From contig NC_134522.1 of NCBI RefSeq assembly GCF_027942865.1, positions 10,381,849-10,445,848 on the forward strand: a DNA stretch of 64,000 nt. Reading direction: 5' to 3'. Below are positions 44,401 to 59,459 of this stretch, piece after piece. This stretch comes from Odontesthes bonariensis. Lineage: Eukaryota > Chordata > Actinopteri > Atheriniformes > Atherinopsidae. The translations under genes were made by a program, and so were the position numbers. The notes under the pieces were generated by a model that had not been told where the DNA came from, ran no database searches, and saw only the letters and a program-made list of their open reading frames with translations. Positions within the stretch are counted from its first letter, which is position 1; each line of letters starts with the position of its first letter.

Positions 44401-44746
44401 TGTTTATTAACTGGGTGCCCGAGGGTTCAAGGAGCCATTTAAAGCCCCAGTGCCCCTTAAAATGAACAGTGAATACCCCACTCCAAATTGAACAATATTT
44501 ACAGAGTATTTCTGCAGGGATTTATATTAGACTGGGCTGATTTTACCATAAAATTATGTAATCCCTCATGGCTTTATTATAATATAGTTAAAGGCAGTTG
44601 TATTTTTTTTAACTATTTCTCAACATTGGTATATTTACAGAAGAGTGTAATTTGGAAATGATCTTAATATGTAGTCAACCTCTAGTAGCACCCAACCAAT
44701 ATCACATTCCAATTAAAACAACATAGCTGAAATGTAAGAAAATTAA

Positions 44747-44752
44747 TTTATT
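44747..44752 (-). terminator. Candidate poly(A) signal of gale
   Basis: TTTATT on the plus strand, 327 bp beyond the gale stop codon. Confidence 0.4.
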
Positions 44753-44923
44753 CTTTCATTGTTATGGCTCACAAATTTATAGATTTATAAAGACAATATC
44801 CCTTATTAAAACTGAAAGAACAGAAAGAAAAATATGTTTGAACATGCTTCTTCTGCTGTAAGTCATTTACTGTTCACACAAACTAACCATTAACATAGAA
44901 AATATAGATAATCAAACATATAT

Positions 44924-44930
<7 letters not shown>

Positions 44931-44967
<37 letters not shown>
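44931..44967. repeat. (CA)/(TA)n microsatellite in the gale 3' UTR
   Basis: ACACACA followed by about 16 TA units, 115 bp beyond the stop. Confidence 0.9.
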
Positions 44968-44973
<6 letters not shown>

Positions 44974-45078
44974 TTTAATCTAGCTTGAGGCCTCAGAATG
45001 GGTGAAGATTATGTAAGAAAATGAGGAAATCAAAGGTTTGCTTTGGTGATTGGACAACAGCAACCAGCTGCAGTTGCA

Positions 45079-48779
<3,701 letters not shown>

Positions 48780-48916
48780 TCAAACACAACAAGCAAAAAA
48801 TGTGTTTAATCAAAAACACTCTTTTTCATTCCCAGTTTGCATGGCACTGCTCCAAAAACTCCAAAAATCTCAACACACCTGGAAGATTTGTCTTCCTTAT
48901 AGGTATGTGACTCACC

Positions 48917-49300
48917 TGTATTGTCCCACGTCAGCAGGTCTGACGTCTTACTATAATAGTAGGGCTTACCAGGCATGGCTATTTTCATTAGTACATTCTC
49001 AGATTGTTAAAGTTTTCTCCAATACATTTAACTGCGAGAAAATAAGAAGTCATGCTTTCTGAAGTTAAAAATGAAAACAAAAAGCAGAAGAGGAGGAAAA
49101 CCTAACATAGCTTTAATGTCAGTTTCACCCAGACTGTGAACACTTTAAGGACTAAACAACCCAAACCTGAGCTCTTTCTGAATTAGTAAAGCCACAACTT
49201 ATGTGGCTAATTGACCCAATTAGACCATACCGTACAGAATGATGAAGGCTGAGTGTAAAATACTCACTGGAAAAATGTCACAGCCGGAAGTGTCTTCTGA
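48917..49300 (-). promoter_or_regulatory. gale 5' UTR exon and promoter with ETS motif
   Basis: On the minus strand, ATACAG|GTGAGTC at 48916 is a good donor that pairs with acceptor GTTTGACAG ending at 48777, just before the ATG exon. The non-coding exon extends upstream from 48916. CCGGAAGT (49284-49291), a classic ETS/GABP site of TATA-less housekeeping promoters, lies near the probable start. Confidence 0.4.
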
Positions 49301-49380
49301 TAAATCCGGCCAGTAAAGTAAATGAAAGTGGATACGGAATGAGGCTGAGAGAACTGTTTGTTCATTTAGAGCAGACTTCT

Positions 49381-50221
49381 GTGTGGACACTTCTGTGTGG
49401 ACACTTCTGTATTTCCTGGTAAACGTGTAGCACAGTCAAATGAATGATTATTGCGGAACTTCCTGTACGTGCACCTTCAAAATAAAACTTCAAACGTGCC
49501 TATATTTGAAACGTAATGTATTAAACCCACCTTTTTTCTAAAGTACCCCAAATTAACTTACCCTTACATTATGCAACACCCTATAGAACAACTCTGCCTT
49601 GCGTACATTTTAGCAAAATTCTATGTTTTGTTTTATTATGAAGCTGAAAACGGATACAAGTCATACGTTATGGCCAACTTCTTCACGCGTGATACGTGAG
49701 CGCCTGTCGTACCATGACGTCAAAGAGTGGGCTAATAAGCCACGCCTTTGTCCGGTCACACAGGGAAATGATTGTGCTTGAGTGTCCACCTCTGTGTACC
49801 CTCTGAAATGCCAAAGAAAAAAGTGCCACGTTACTCAAATAATACACTGAGGCCTTGTTCGCCGGTGCTACTTCAGCTGAGTTTAGCAAATGACAGATGT
49901 AAGACATGTTTCCTTATTCCTAAAATCTAAATACAAAACAAGTCTACCACCAATGACTGTCTTACATTAAATGCACCAAGCTGTGGACCAGATGCAAGTT
50001 GTGATATTCCCATAAGCTTGAAAAAAAACTATAGGAGACATATGAAGGAAATGAGCAAACAATATATTAGATATAAAATATATGCTATATATGCAAAAAA
50101 ATTAAAACATAAGGAATTAAAAAACAAAAACAAGTTAGAGCTACTGAATAGAAAGCCTCAAGAGTTTGCTCACTAACCCCCATCCTTTGTGTAAAAGATC
50201 TCTATTTATAAAAGGTTTTTG
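49381..50221. other. Intergenic DNA upstream of gale
   Basis: It contains an imperfect double repeat ACTTCTGTGTGGAC (about 49376-49408) and a full CRE palindrome TGACGTCA (49715-49722). Otherwise it is AT-rich with no gene or repeat family recognised. Confidence 0.45.
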
Positions 50222-50370
50222 GGCACAAGTGACCTTTATTTGAATGTGGGTGGACAGAAAGAGGGCAGACGTGCAGCAAATGTTATCAAGCTGGGACACG
50301 AACCTGGGCTAGCTGTGTGGGGGACCAACTCAACAAGCGGAGCTATAGAGTGCCCAGAGGCTTGTAGCTC
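50222..50370 (-). repeat. tRNA-derived SINE remnant
   Basis: Read on the minus strand it has TAGCTCCGCTTGTTGAGTTG (A-box-like) and CCCAGGTTCGTGTCCC (B-box-like, GGTTCGTGTCC). A body with GTCTGCCCTCTTTCTGTCC follows. This is the head of a tRNA-related fish SINE. Confidence 0.4.
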
Positions 50371-50561
50371 TGTTATAATCTTGTGGTGTTTGGCATATAC
50401 TGCACTTTTTAGGTCTGTCCACAGATTGGTAATAATGTTAAAGGTCAGAAACTGTTTGGGCCATGGCAAAAGCTTCAGCTGGTGCCTCCTAAGGATAAGT
50501 GGGTACAAGATCATTACCCTCATATCCCTAACTTCATAAGTACACAGAAGTTGTTTCTTAA

Positions 50562-51236
50562 AGGGATAGTTCGCCTCTTTTGACATGAAGCTGTATGACA
50601 TCCCATACTAGCAATATTATTTATGAACATTTTCTTACCCCCTGCTGCGTCCTGTGAGCCGAGTTCCAGCCTCGTTTTGGCGTTGATGAAGGTAGTCCGG
50701 CTAGTTGGCTGGGGCCACAAAAATAAAGCGTTTTGCTTCTCAAAACAATATGTGTTCAAAAGAGTAATACATTTGCATCACAAAATCATTCATCCAGAAA
50801 AAGTCAGACTTCACAATCCCTTGGCGCTATTTTCTCTCCCTTGTATCACTCCGTGATTGCCACCTGCCGATAGCCGCGCCTGTTATGGTGTTTACTGCTC
50901 GGAAGCAGGGGAGCACTTCGGTCTGCACGGTCTACACAGCCCGTAGTGATACGAAGGTAGAGAGAAAATAGCGCCAAGCGATTGTGAGGTCTGACTTTTT
51001 CTGGATGAACGATTTTGTGATGCAAATTTATTACTCTTTTGAATGCATATTGTTTTGAGAAGCAAAACGCTTTATTTTTGTGGCCCCAGCCAACTAGCCG
51101 GACTACCTTCGTCAACACCAAAACGAGGCTGGAACTCGGCTCACAGTACGCAGCAGGGGGTAAGAAAATGTTCATAAATAATATTGCTAATATGGAATCT
51201 CTTACAGTTTCATGTCAAAAGAGGCGAACTATCCCT
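50562..51236. mobile_element. Palindromic TTAA-flanked element, copy 2 (no LINE insertion)
   Basis: Same family as 20699-22225: ends AGGGATAGTTCGCCTCTTTT and inverse, flanked by TTAA at 50558-50561 and 51237-51240. At 675 bp it shows the original length. Arms of about 300 bp fold back, with a short unpaired tip near 50868-50930. There is no gene. Confidence 0.85.
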
Positions 51237-51473
51237 TTAAGTACATGCCAGTGATATTAAGGTGTTCATTCTCCAACTTCTGATGCTAAATTTGGTGTTG
51301 AGGGCTCAGGAACAGTTTTCCTCAGATGATTCTTCAGCAAAGCCAGCATTCCTGTAAACGTTTATTCAAAATGACCTCATAAATCATGGAACAGGTCCCT
51401 GAAAACCTCTTGTAGATTCACATATTTAAGAGTAAGAACATCTGTAAAAGTTTGAATTGTGCATCACTCAAGT

Positions 51474-51825
51474 TAAGTTAAGAATTTATTATCATGTTGA
51501 GATACACAAAATTACTCCTCTGCATTTAACCCATCCAGGTTGGCACCTGTTGGAACACACACGCACATGGTCACACACTCATAGAGACAGATGCCATATT
51601 CACTGGAGCGGTGGGCAGCCATTCACAGCGCCCGGGGAGCAGATGTTGGGGGGGGGGGGGGGGGGTGGGTACTGTGCCTTGCTCAAGGGCACCTCGGGTA
51701 TGGATTGCCACCCCACCAGCTCTCAGTTCACCAATCTTTGAGCAGTGAGAGCAGGAATTGATCCGTCAACCTTCAGGTTATTGGACGACCCACTCTACCA
51801 CGGAGCCAAGGCCGCCCACTGGACT
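51474..51825 (-). repeat. tRNA-derived SINE
   Basis: On the minus strand the head reads GGCTCCGTGGTAGAGTGGGT, then CCTGAAGGTTGACGGATCAA and TTCC, forming A- and B-box-like promoter parts. The body has CCTTGAGCAAGGCAC, and the tail ends in TTAACTTAACTT. A run of about 19 G lies at 51648-51666 on the plus strand. Confidence 0.65.
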
Positions 51826-51829
51826 GTTT

Positions 51830-53286
51830 CTAATGATGACTGTGAACAAGCCAAGCCACAATAACCTAATAAAGGTCTGAAACTTTGGTAAAGGTTATCA
51901 TCGAGCTGTAATTTCTTGAGGTGCTCTGAAACGGTTCAAAACCAGAGTAATCTGCTTTAAAGTTATGGGGAAGAAAAATAATTATTTTTAATTAATTCTG
52001 AGAAACAACTCCATCACTCATTGAATCAACATTTGCTTCCCTTCCCTGTATTTTCGCTGCATCTGTGAATAACAGACAGAATCCCGTAGACTGAGCAGGA
52101 TTTTCTATATCCTGTGTCATTTCTGAAGCCTGTTTGCCAGTCCGGCCCAGCCCAGAGACCCGTGGCACTTGAAGAGAGGCAACAGAGTTGAAAGCTAAAA
52201 AGAAAAGAAAAAAAGAAAGGAAACAGATGTCTGAGATGAAGTTTGCTTCCATCCTTTACTGCAAATGTCGTCTCTTTGTTAGTGAAGAATTTGGAACGGA
52301 TGAAGAAATCTCAAGAGGGAAAACAACATGGCAATATGATGCCACAGTAATAATAACAGAAACCAATCCAACCATTCAGAAGAGGACAGATGAGACGGGA
52401 CAGAAGGAAGCATTTAAAACATAGAGGAGAAACAACAAATTGGAAAAAACATGACTGCCATTCCTCTCATGAATGTGGTTTACTTTACAACCATTTCATG
52501 GTTTCTTTTTGTGACCTCAGTTTGTTACTTCAGGATTTATTTCTGAGTGATCGCATGCAAATCAGCAGCATGCCTCAGCTTTGTATATGTTTGAGTGTAT
52601 ATTTGAACAGAAGAAATGGCCAAAGTTGGTACACAGGACTGGGCCAGAGACCTACACATTTTTGTCAGGGGAATAGTGTGGTGCAGCTGGCTGGACCAAC
52701 CCAAATGTTTGCTAGCTGGGAGAGGCTGCCAGCCTCAGTAACACAACCATCATGCTCACTGGGAGAGGAGCCTGCTTCTCTCGTTACTACACTCTGTAAC
52801 TGTAAATGCTGTCACTCGGTGAAGTTCATCAATGCATGTGTTCAGTGGTTTTGATATGTCACAACTTTAGAGATCCTGGTATTTAAAGGCTCCTTTGCTT
52901 TCAACCACAGCTCCTCATGACCTCTGAGTAACTAAACATTTGTCCAAACACACAGAGAATGACATCACCTATGGTTGTGAGGAATTAGTGTTCTGAGAGA
53001 AAGCAGGCTTCCTGCCAGGAGATGATCCACACATTTTTAGATTTGATAAGCCTTTCATTTTTATGCATATTTAAAGTTTCATAAAGAGTTCACAGAAGGA
53101 CCCTCTGCTGTTAGGTCTGACCCATTTACTGAAGCACTGTTACCTGTGAAAATATTTGTGTGTGATCCTGCAAAAACGACAAAGATACATTTGAGATGTA
53201 GTACAATCTAAAAGTTAAGTTATCTCAGTCTTCGTCACTGAGTTTGGCTGATCTTTTTTGCCTCTAGTGAGACCACCAACTTTGAA
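51830..53286. other. Intergenic DNA without recognised genes
   Basis: The longest open frame (52390-52854) shows no family motif. An A/G-rich patch lies at 52196-52222. No transposon ends were seen. Confidence 0.4.
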
Positions 53287-53580
53287 GTCTCCACTTTAAG
53301 GTAAACTTGAAAATGATGTCTTCTTCCTGGAGTGTTCTTCACTCGGCTGGGTGCCGTAAATGTTTTTTTGTTCCACAGAAAGAATCCTGCTATCATCCGC
53401 CACTGTTATCTTATGAACATCCAGTTTTTTATGTTGAAGAGCTCTCTTCTCAGAATGCATTAAGCTGCTGACATTGCCTCTCAACCCTGTGAACCCTGTC
53501 TGAAAGCACAAGACAAAATCACAGAAATGTCCTTCTGGACTGGAATCTGGTAGTTACAGGGCCTTTTTCTTTTAAACACC
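53287..53580 (-). mobile_element. Tc1 5' fragment, inverted relative to 54957-55840
   Basis: The minus strand encodes HKITVADDSRILSVEQKN, equivalent to the TTVVDDRRILSLVKKN region of a fish Tc1 transposase. About 190 bp is nearly identical, in inverse orientation, to 54957-55150. Confidence 0.6.
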
Positions 53581-53629
53581 TGCACAGCAATCTGTTGCAG
53601 TGCCATAATTCACTTCCACTGGATCAATG

Positions 53630-54178
53630 CACAACTACTTGGTGTTCATGTGGACAACAGACTGGACTGGAGACACAACAGTGAAGCCATCTACAAGAAA
53701 GGACAGAGCAGACTGTACTTCTTGAGAAAGCTAAGGTCCTTCAAGGTTTGCAACAAGATGTTGCAGATCTTCTACAAGTCTGTTGTTGAGAGCGTCATTT
53801 CCTCTTGCGTCATCTGTTGGGGCAGCAGCATCAGAACCAGGGACCTAAAAAGACTCAACAACCTGATAAGGAAGGCTGGTTCTGTTCTGGGGACGACTGT
53901 GGAACCTCTGGAGACAATAATGCAAAGAAGGATTTTGCATGAAATCAAGAGAATTATGGACAACCCTGAACATCCTCTCCATGAGACTGTTATCAGAAAA
54001 CAGAGTCTCTTCAGTCAAAGGCTTCTTCAGTTTGGATGCAAAACGGACCGCTACAGGAAATCTTTCCTGCCCACAGCCATCAGCATCTATAATAACTCTT
54101 TGATTTAATTGAGCTACATCAACATTTAATTTCCCTCTGGGATAAATAAAGTATTTTTGAATTTGAATTGAATTGAAT
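53630..54178 (+). mobile_element. 5'-truncated LINE fragment
   Basis: The frame 53650-54108 reads QSRLYFLRKLRSFKVCNK, FYKSVVESVISSCVICWG, IRKAGSVLGTTVEPLE and TDRYRKSFLPTAISIYN, the C terminus of a fish non-LTR reverse transcriptase. Next come GGGATAAATAAAG and a GAATT-repeat tail. It belongs to a different subfamily from the copy at 21056-21852. Confidence 0.78.
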
Positions 54179-54481
54179 ACCAAACAAGAATAATTATATG
54201 GGTGTATTCAAAAAGTCTATTGATGATAACAGTGAGAGTCACTAAATAGCTTTCTTATGTCACTCATGTTGCCAACAACAGTCTAAAGTATGCACTTGTT
54301 GCAAATAACTACAAGTTGACTCTGTCGTTTGACTTGAAGATAAGATAATATGTTTCACATCAAAATACGAAACACTGCAGGCAGACAAGATAGAAAAATG
54401 TAAATATGTTAGAAACATTCAAGATCTGAGTGCTCAGCATTCAGAGATGGACTGCACTGAGATAATGTGCACTTTCCATCT

Positions 54482-54780
54482 TTATTTCTCCTCGATCAGG
54501 CTCATATCAGTGAAGACTTCTGAGTTCCCTTCATCCACCTGTTTCCAGGACAAGTCAGTCATATTCAAGTTAGGCTTAACGTGCAGGCCCAGATTTGATG
54601 GTCCTGACATCAAAACGAGAGGAAGATTCAAAAGCTGTTTCATTGAAAAGTGTAGGTTACTCCTTCTTTGTGGCTTCATCAGTGAAGCAGGTAAAAGGTT
54701 TGGAATTGGTTCCAAGTGAGACGTTTTCATCTGAAAGTTGTCGCTGTGACATGCAGACAAATGAGCAAAACAGGACTTCT
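54482..54780 (-). other. Unassigned minus-strand open stretch next to the AAAAC array
   Basis: About 100 minus-strand codons end FTDMSLIEEK, then TAA within GAAATAAAG, which is also a poly(A)-signal-like string. Upstream the frame runs into meaningless CFVLF repeats of the microsatellite. It may be a retroposed fragment. No family is recognised. Confidence 0.2.
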
Positions 54781-54783
54781 TTA

Positions 54784-54936
54784 AAAACAAAACAAAACAA
54801 AACAAAACAAAACAAAACAAAACAAAACAAAACAAAACAAAACAAAACAAAACAAAACAAAACAAAACAAAACAAAACAAAACAAAACAAAACAAAACAA
54901 AACAAAACAAAACAAAACAAAACAAAACAAAACAAA
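54784..54936. repeat. (AAAAC)n pentanucleotide array, about 30 units
   Basis: About 150 bp of essentially perfect AAAAC repeats. Frames reading KTKQN on the plus strand or CFVLF on the minus strand are artefacts of this array. Confidence 0.97.
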
Positions 54937-54956
54937 TCCATCAAAAGGAACATAAT

Positions 54957-55840
54957 GAGAGGCAATGTTAGCAGCTTAGTGCATTCTGAGAAGAGAGCGC
55001 TTCAACATAAAAACCTGGATGTTCATAAGATAACAGTGGCGGATGATAGCAGGATTCTTTCTGTGGAACAAAAAAACATTTACGGCACCCAGCCGAGTGA
55101 AGAACACTCCAGGAAGAAGACATCATTTTCAAGTTTACCTTAAAGTGGAGACTTCACAATAGCAAATACTGAGGTTTCACCGCAAGCCTTAAACAATTTT
55201 AAAGCATCAAGAATGGAAAGAACCAGATTAGACTTTGTCAAAATACATCTAAGACAGTTTTTAGAAAGAAGAAACTAATATCAACCCATATGAGACTGAC
55301 AGAAAGCAAAAAGTTTCCAGAAAGTTTGAGCTCAAGCTCAGAAGCACCCAAAATGTTTTCTTACACACACGGAGGCACTGTGATGACAAGCTTGTGCATG
55401 GCTTCAGTGCTATTGTGCCACTGGCAATTATGAATGATGTAACAGAAGACAGAAGCAGCAAGATCATTTCTGTGCACTTTCTGCTAATACCCGGCCAAAT
55501 GCAACAAAGCTTACTGGAGATGAAAAAGAATTCAAAATATACTGCAATAGCAACCCAGAAGTCTTTGAAGGTAAAGAAGTGGAATATTGTGCAATGGCTG
55601 AGTCAGTTACCTGATCTCAACCTGACTGCAGCTGAATTTCACTTGCTGAGGGCACTACTAAAAGCAGAACAACCCACTAATAAAAAACAACTGAATACAG
55701 CTGCAGTAAAGGCCTGACAACGCATCACAAAAGAGGTCTTGAGCATAGGTTCCAGACTACAGGCAGCCATTGCCCACAAAGGATTATTATCATTACATTA
55801 ACTTTTCCAATCACATCTGAGCTACTGAAAAGGTTTCTGC
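54957..55840 (+). mobile_element. Degenerate Tc1 transposon
   Basis: Traces of a Tc1 transposase appear in order: VHKITVADDSRIL (55012-55060), a DFVKIHL-like patch near 55230, then KKWNIVQWLSQLPDLNLT and LLKAEQPTNKKQLNTAAVKA in 55571-55717. The known family reads WNILQWPSQSPDLNP here. Many stops and frame changes make it inactive. Confidence 0.7.
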
Positions 55841-56081
55841 AAATGAAAAAGCTGTTTTTCCTAAAACTTTACCCCAAGTTGATGTGGATGTTCTTAAAGT
55901 AAAGATGCACTTTAAGCCCATATTCATTTTATTTCATTTCATCACTGTAATTTAAAAAAAAAGCTTTATAACAACAATGATATAAAAACATTTCCAGATA
56001 TAAATGTATTTCAATCCCAGCAGAATTAGAATAAACTGAGTGATGTAACTCTCACATAATTTGCTTTAAGTCTCTCGTTTA

Positions 56082-56118
56082 AAGATGAGTCAACAGTTTT
56101 AAACTGTTGACTCATCTT
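56082..56118. promoter_or_regulatory. Perfect 37-bp palindrome with two AP-1 motifs
   Basis: AAGATGAGTCAACAGTTT, one central T, then its exact inverse. Each 18-bp arm holds TGAGTCA, the AP-1/TRE core. It could be a regulatory site or a small transposon relic. No target duplication is evident. Confidence 0.4.
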
Positions 56119-56779
56119 CAAACCTGATCATGTTGATAAAAATTGATAAAAATCCCAATCCCCATAAAAGATTAGATGTCACCCCCTAAATTAAGCCTTT
56201 ATCATTTCCTCCTGCTGTCACCACCCCACCCAGAAAACACAGAGTACAGTACATTTGTTCTCTGACAGAAAAAAAAATAAGTGATGGATGGAGTGAAAGA
56301 GGGTGTAACCATCCGCAGGGTCTCCATCTGATTCTCTTCATCTCTCTCCACCTGAGTGCCAGTTAATCCCCCCCTTATCCCTCGGACTCCCAGCTGGATA
56401 CACAAGCTCCTTCTGAATGGCAGCCTGCATTAGCGCCAAGGAACTTTCCCCTGCTGTCTGTTAGTAAAAGCTGATTGGAGATTATAGGCCTGCTGCAAAA
56501 ACACAGCCCTCCATCTCATCTCAAATCACCTCTATCTCCTTCAACTCCTCTTCCTCTCCTCATTTCTATATCTTCTTAATCCCAGCTCTCGTCTTTTTCA
56601 ATGTCATCAACTTTCACTCGCATTTTGGGCCTCATTCTTTGCTCTTTCTGGGCAGCTGAATGACAAGACAGATGAAGATGAGTAAGAAAGGAGAGGGGGA
56701 ATAAAAAAAAACTTCCCCTCCTGAGTGGAGCCAGAATGATGTCATGGGGGCATTTGTCCTCCTGGTGTGGAGGCTTCCC

Positions 56780-57120
56780 TTCCTCTGCTAATTACCTTGT
56801 ACAAACTCGAATCTGATATGGCGGATATGAGGCCCAAATACAATTATTGTGGGCTAACAAAGAGATATTGAGATTCAGGGAATGAGGGAGAGACCGCAAG
56901 TGAGATAGAAGGAGAGGCACATGCACGTCCATGCATGCAAGCACACACGCTTGCATACCCACCCACCCACACAAACACAACCACTTGTCCTTCCCCTCCA
57001 TTCCCTCAGATAGGCTAATGTTATTACTGGGGTAATTATCCTCATTAGTGCCAGCAGCTGTAGAGAGCCCATTGCTTGCTGTTCTAACTCCACCCCGAAC
57101 CTTTCTGTCTTCACAACCCT
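56780..57120. promoter_or_regulatory. Candidate conserved non-coding element 1
   Basis: Complex sequence without open frames, rich in homeodomain-type cores (GCTAATTACC, GGGTAATTATCCTCATTAG) and CAAATACAATTATTGTGGGC. The texture is like vertebrate developmental enhancers. Conservation cannot be tested here. Confidence 0.3.
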
Positions 57121-57779
57121 CTTTGTATTCCCTAGATCTCATTTAGAGACTTTGTCTCCATCCTTTGCATCCTAGTTGTAAAAATAGAGCCCATCAAATA
57201 TCTAATAAACCAGAGTAAACCCTGTCTCCTAACCTGTTAGAGCCAATTTTGTTTAGATGAGGGTTGGAAATGTTTTGCAGGACTGCTCCAGAGAGAGCAG
57301 CTGCACAGGGCGAAGCATAGCAAAAGTTCAGAAAATAGCCAAATTGGGATATATTTCGACAATAATTTCTTATATTTTGGAATAAAACAATTAAATTTAG
57401 TTAGTAAAGTCCTGACAATTTCGACAATTGGACCTTTTCTGCACCTTTCAGTGTTTTCAAGGATTAACAACACAACACAAGGTGGCACTGTTTAGTCAAT
57501 TAACCACCCCATTGCTCTTCACTTTGACAAGGCTCTGTGCTCTCATCTGTCTCCTGTTTTCCTGCTTCACCAAGCCATTCTTCTCCAAAGAAAATGAGCT
57601 GTCATACTCCTTCCTCCTCGCATATAATGGCACTCTCTAAATGGGATGGCCAGCAAAATGGAAAATAATGGCGTTTGCACGACTACAGTTTTGCATGTGG
57701 TTGTTTATGTGAGAGCAGCCTGAAAATGAATCCCTTCCTGCAGTTTAACTTTACACTCAGTCTGCATCTTTATACGGAA

Positions 57780-58200
57780 ATTATGAGATCAACAACTGAG
57801 GCGGGAAGCTTTATGCACAGCGTCCTTCCCGCTCTGTGAGATTGCCTTTTGTTTTATTGCGAGGGGCTGGTGCGGACAGTAGGTAACCTGTATACCGCTA
57901 AGCCCCGCATCAGGCGCTAAATGTCATGCATAGCCTGTTTTTATTGGCTGATATGGCCTGTTGTGCCCTTATCCTTTTGCTAGAAGCCATTGTTAAAAAG
58001 CTGGTTGTTAATGCTGCTGACCAGATGGGCTCCTTCCCCCCGCAAGTCTGACTGAGGGTGTTTACCATGCACTGGGCTGTGGATAACAGGTGAGACTACT
58101 ACTGGCTTCTCAGCCAATCAGAGTGCAGCAGATGTCTTGCCTGTGCCTGTAAACCTTTATTTGGCATTTGGGGCCTTGTGGGAGTGGGCTTGATAATGAG
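57780..58200. promoter_or_regulatory. Candidate conserved non-coding element 2
   Basis: Includes GCTTTATGCACAGCGTCCTT, GGTAACCTGTATACCGCTAA, CAGCCAATCAGAGTGCAGC and CTTTATTTGGCATTTGGGG. It is dense, non-repetitive and non-coding. Confidence 0.3.
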
Positions 58201-58894
58201 ACTGCATCAAAGTGAATTCTGGTTTATATGTTTATTTTACCCAAGGTTTTTTTTATGTGAAATTGTCACGCAGGCTTCCTCATACCAACCCAACCCTCCA
58301 ATAAGTTACATGCACCTCCTATTTTTGCACTGAAGAACTTGAAAAAGCTAAAGTATTATTATGTGTATCTGTACATGACCAAACACTCAATTATTTCATT
58401 TTCATTTCATAAAGCTCAGACGTAATTTCCAGAAATGTTCCCTTATGCCCTTAGCTGAGCAAACAGTGAACATTCCTTTCCCTTTCCAATTTAGGCCATC
58501 CTGAATTACTGCAATTTGGTATCATGGCAACAGCAAAGGTAAGGTCAGGCTGGGGATTGTTGAAGAACAATCTTTTAAAGCTTTGAATCAATCTGCCTTA
58601 ATGGATGACCTGTGTCTAGCATGCATGTATGGATTAGTTTGGCTGGAGCACCTGTCCCTGTTCTGTCAACAGCAGATCAGGTTACTGGCCACACATCCAC
58701 CTGGCTGACATGACTTCCTGTGATTGGCAATACAGCACTCTTTGTTCACTGCTGTCGCATGTAGAATTCTGAGCGTTGCAATGCTAATTTGTTACAATAA
58801 ACAGGTTATACTAAAATATTTCTGGATACAATGCGCTGTGAGAGAAAACCTTTTAGATCATTACAACTCATTGCGGCTCACAGCAAGAAGGTCA

Positions 58895-58995
58895 GCAGAG
58901 GCTTTTGCGTGTGGCTCTCCTGCTCTCCCCCTGCCCCACGACCCTCTAAAAGGATAAGCGAGTATAGCTAATGGATGGCTGGATGGATGATATAG
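58895..58995 (+). mobile_element. LINE 3' tail with ATGGATGG repeats
   Basis: AGGATAAGCGAGTATAGCTA followed by ATGGATGGCTGGATGGATGA is a worn form of the GGATAAGCGG...ATGGATGG end of fish LINEs. Confidence 0.45.
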
Positions 58996-59459
58996 AGTAA
59001 ACAGCACATAACCCCCTCATTATATAAAAATGCAGTAAAACACAGTACATTTCCCAACAAGGTTGGTCTTGGGTTGATTATGGAGTTAAGCTGCCGGAGC
59101 AGCCCAGTGAAGCGAGGCTGTGGCTGGGCTTAACATCCTTCCAAGGATGGCTTGGATCCAACACCAAGCCTGAGCTGGGAAAAAGAAAAACTTTGTCAGA
59201 ATGGGATCAACGTCCTCCCAACTCTGCTCCTAATTATTGAGATGTACAATTTAAGAAATAAAGTTTAATCCATTTCTCACAGATTTAATTTTGTATTAAG
59301 TTTATGTGTCTGGGGTCTAGTGTTATTTGGCAGGAAACTGGGAATTTAAAGCATCTAACTGGCTATGAAGCATATCCTTGACACACAAAAGACATTTTAG
59401 TCTCCTAATCAAGGCGGTTATGTTCTTTGAGAGAACAGTATTGGGATAATCATCATTAA

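Noticed and set aside
49715-49722. TGACGTCA as a dedicated promoter of an unseen gene
   Set aside because: A single CRE motif without exon or start-site evidence; the gale start is better placed near 49284.
52390-52854. 154-codon plus-strand frame
   Set aside because: No recognisable domain, no codon pattern and no UTR signals; length is compatible with chance in this base composition.
54595-55143. 182-codon plus-strand frame and matching minus-strand frames across 54482-54965
   Set aside because: Most of the length is the AAAAC array read as KTKQN or CFVLF. The remainder is Tc1 relic, so these are not genes.
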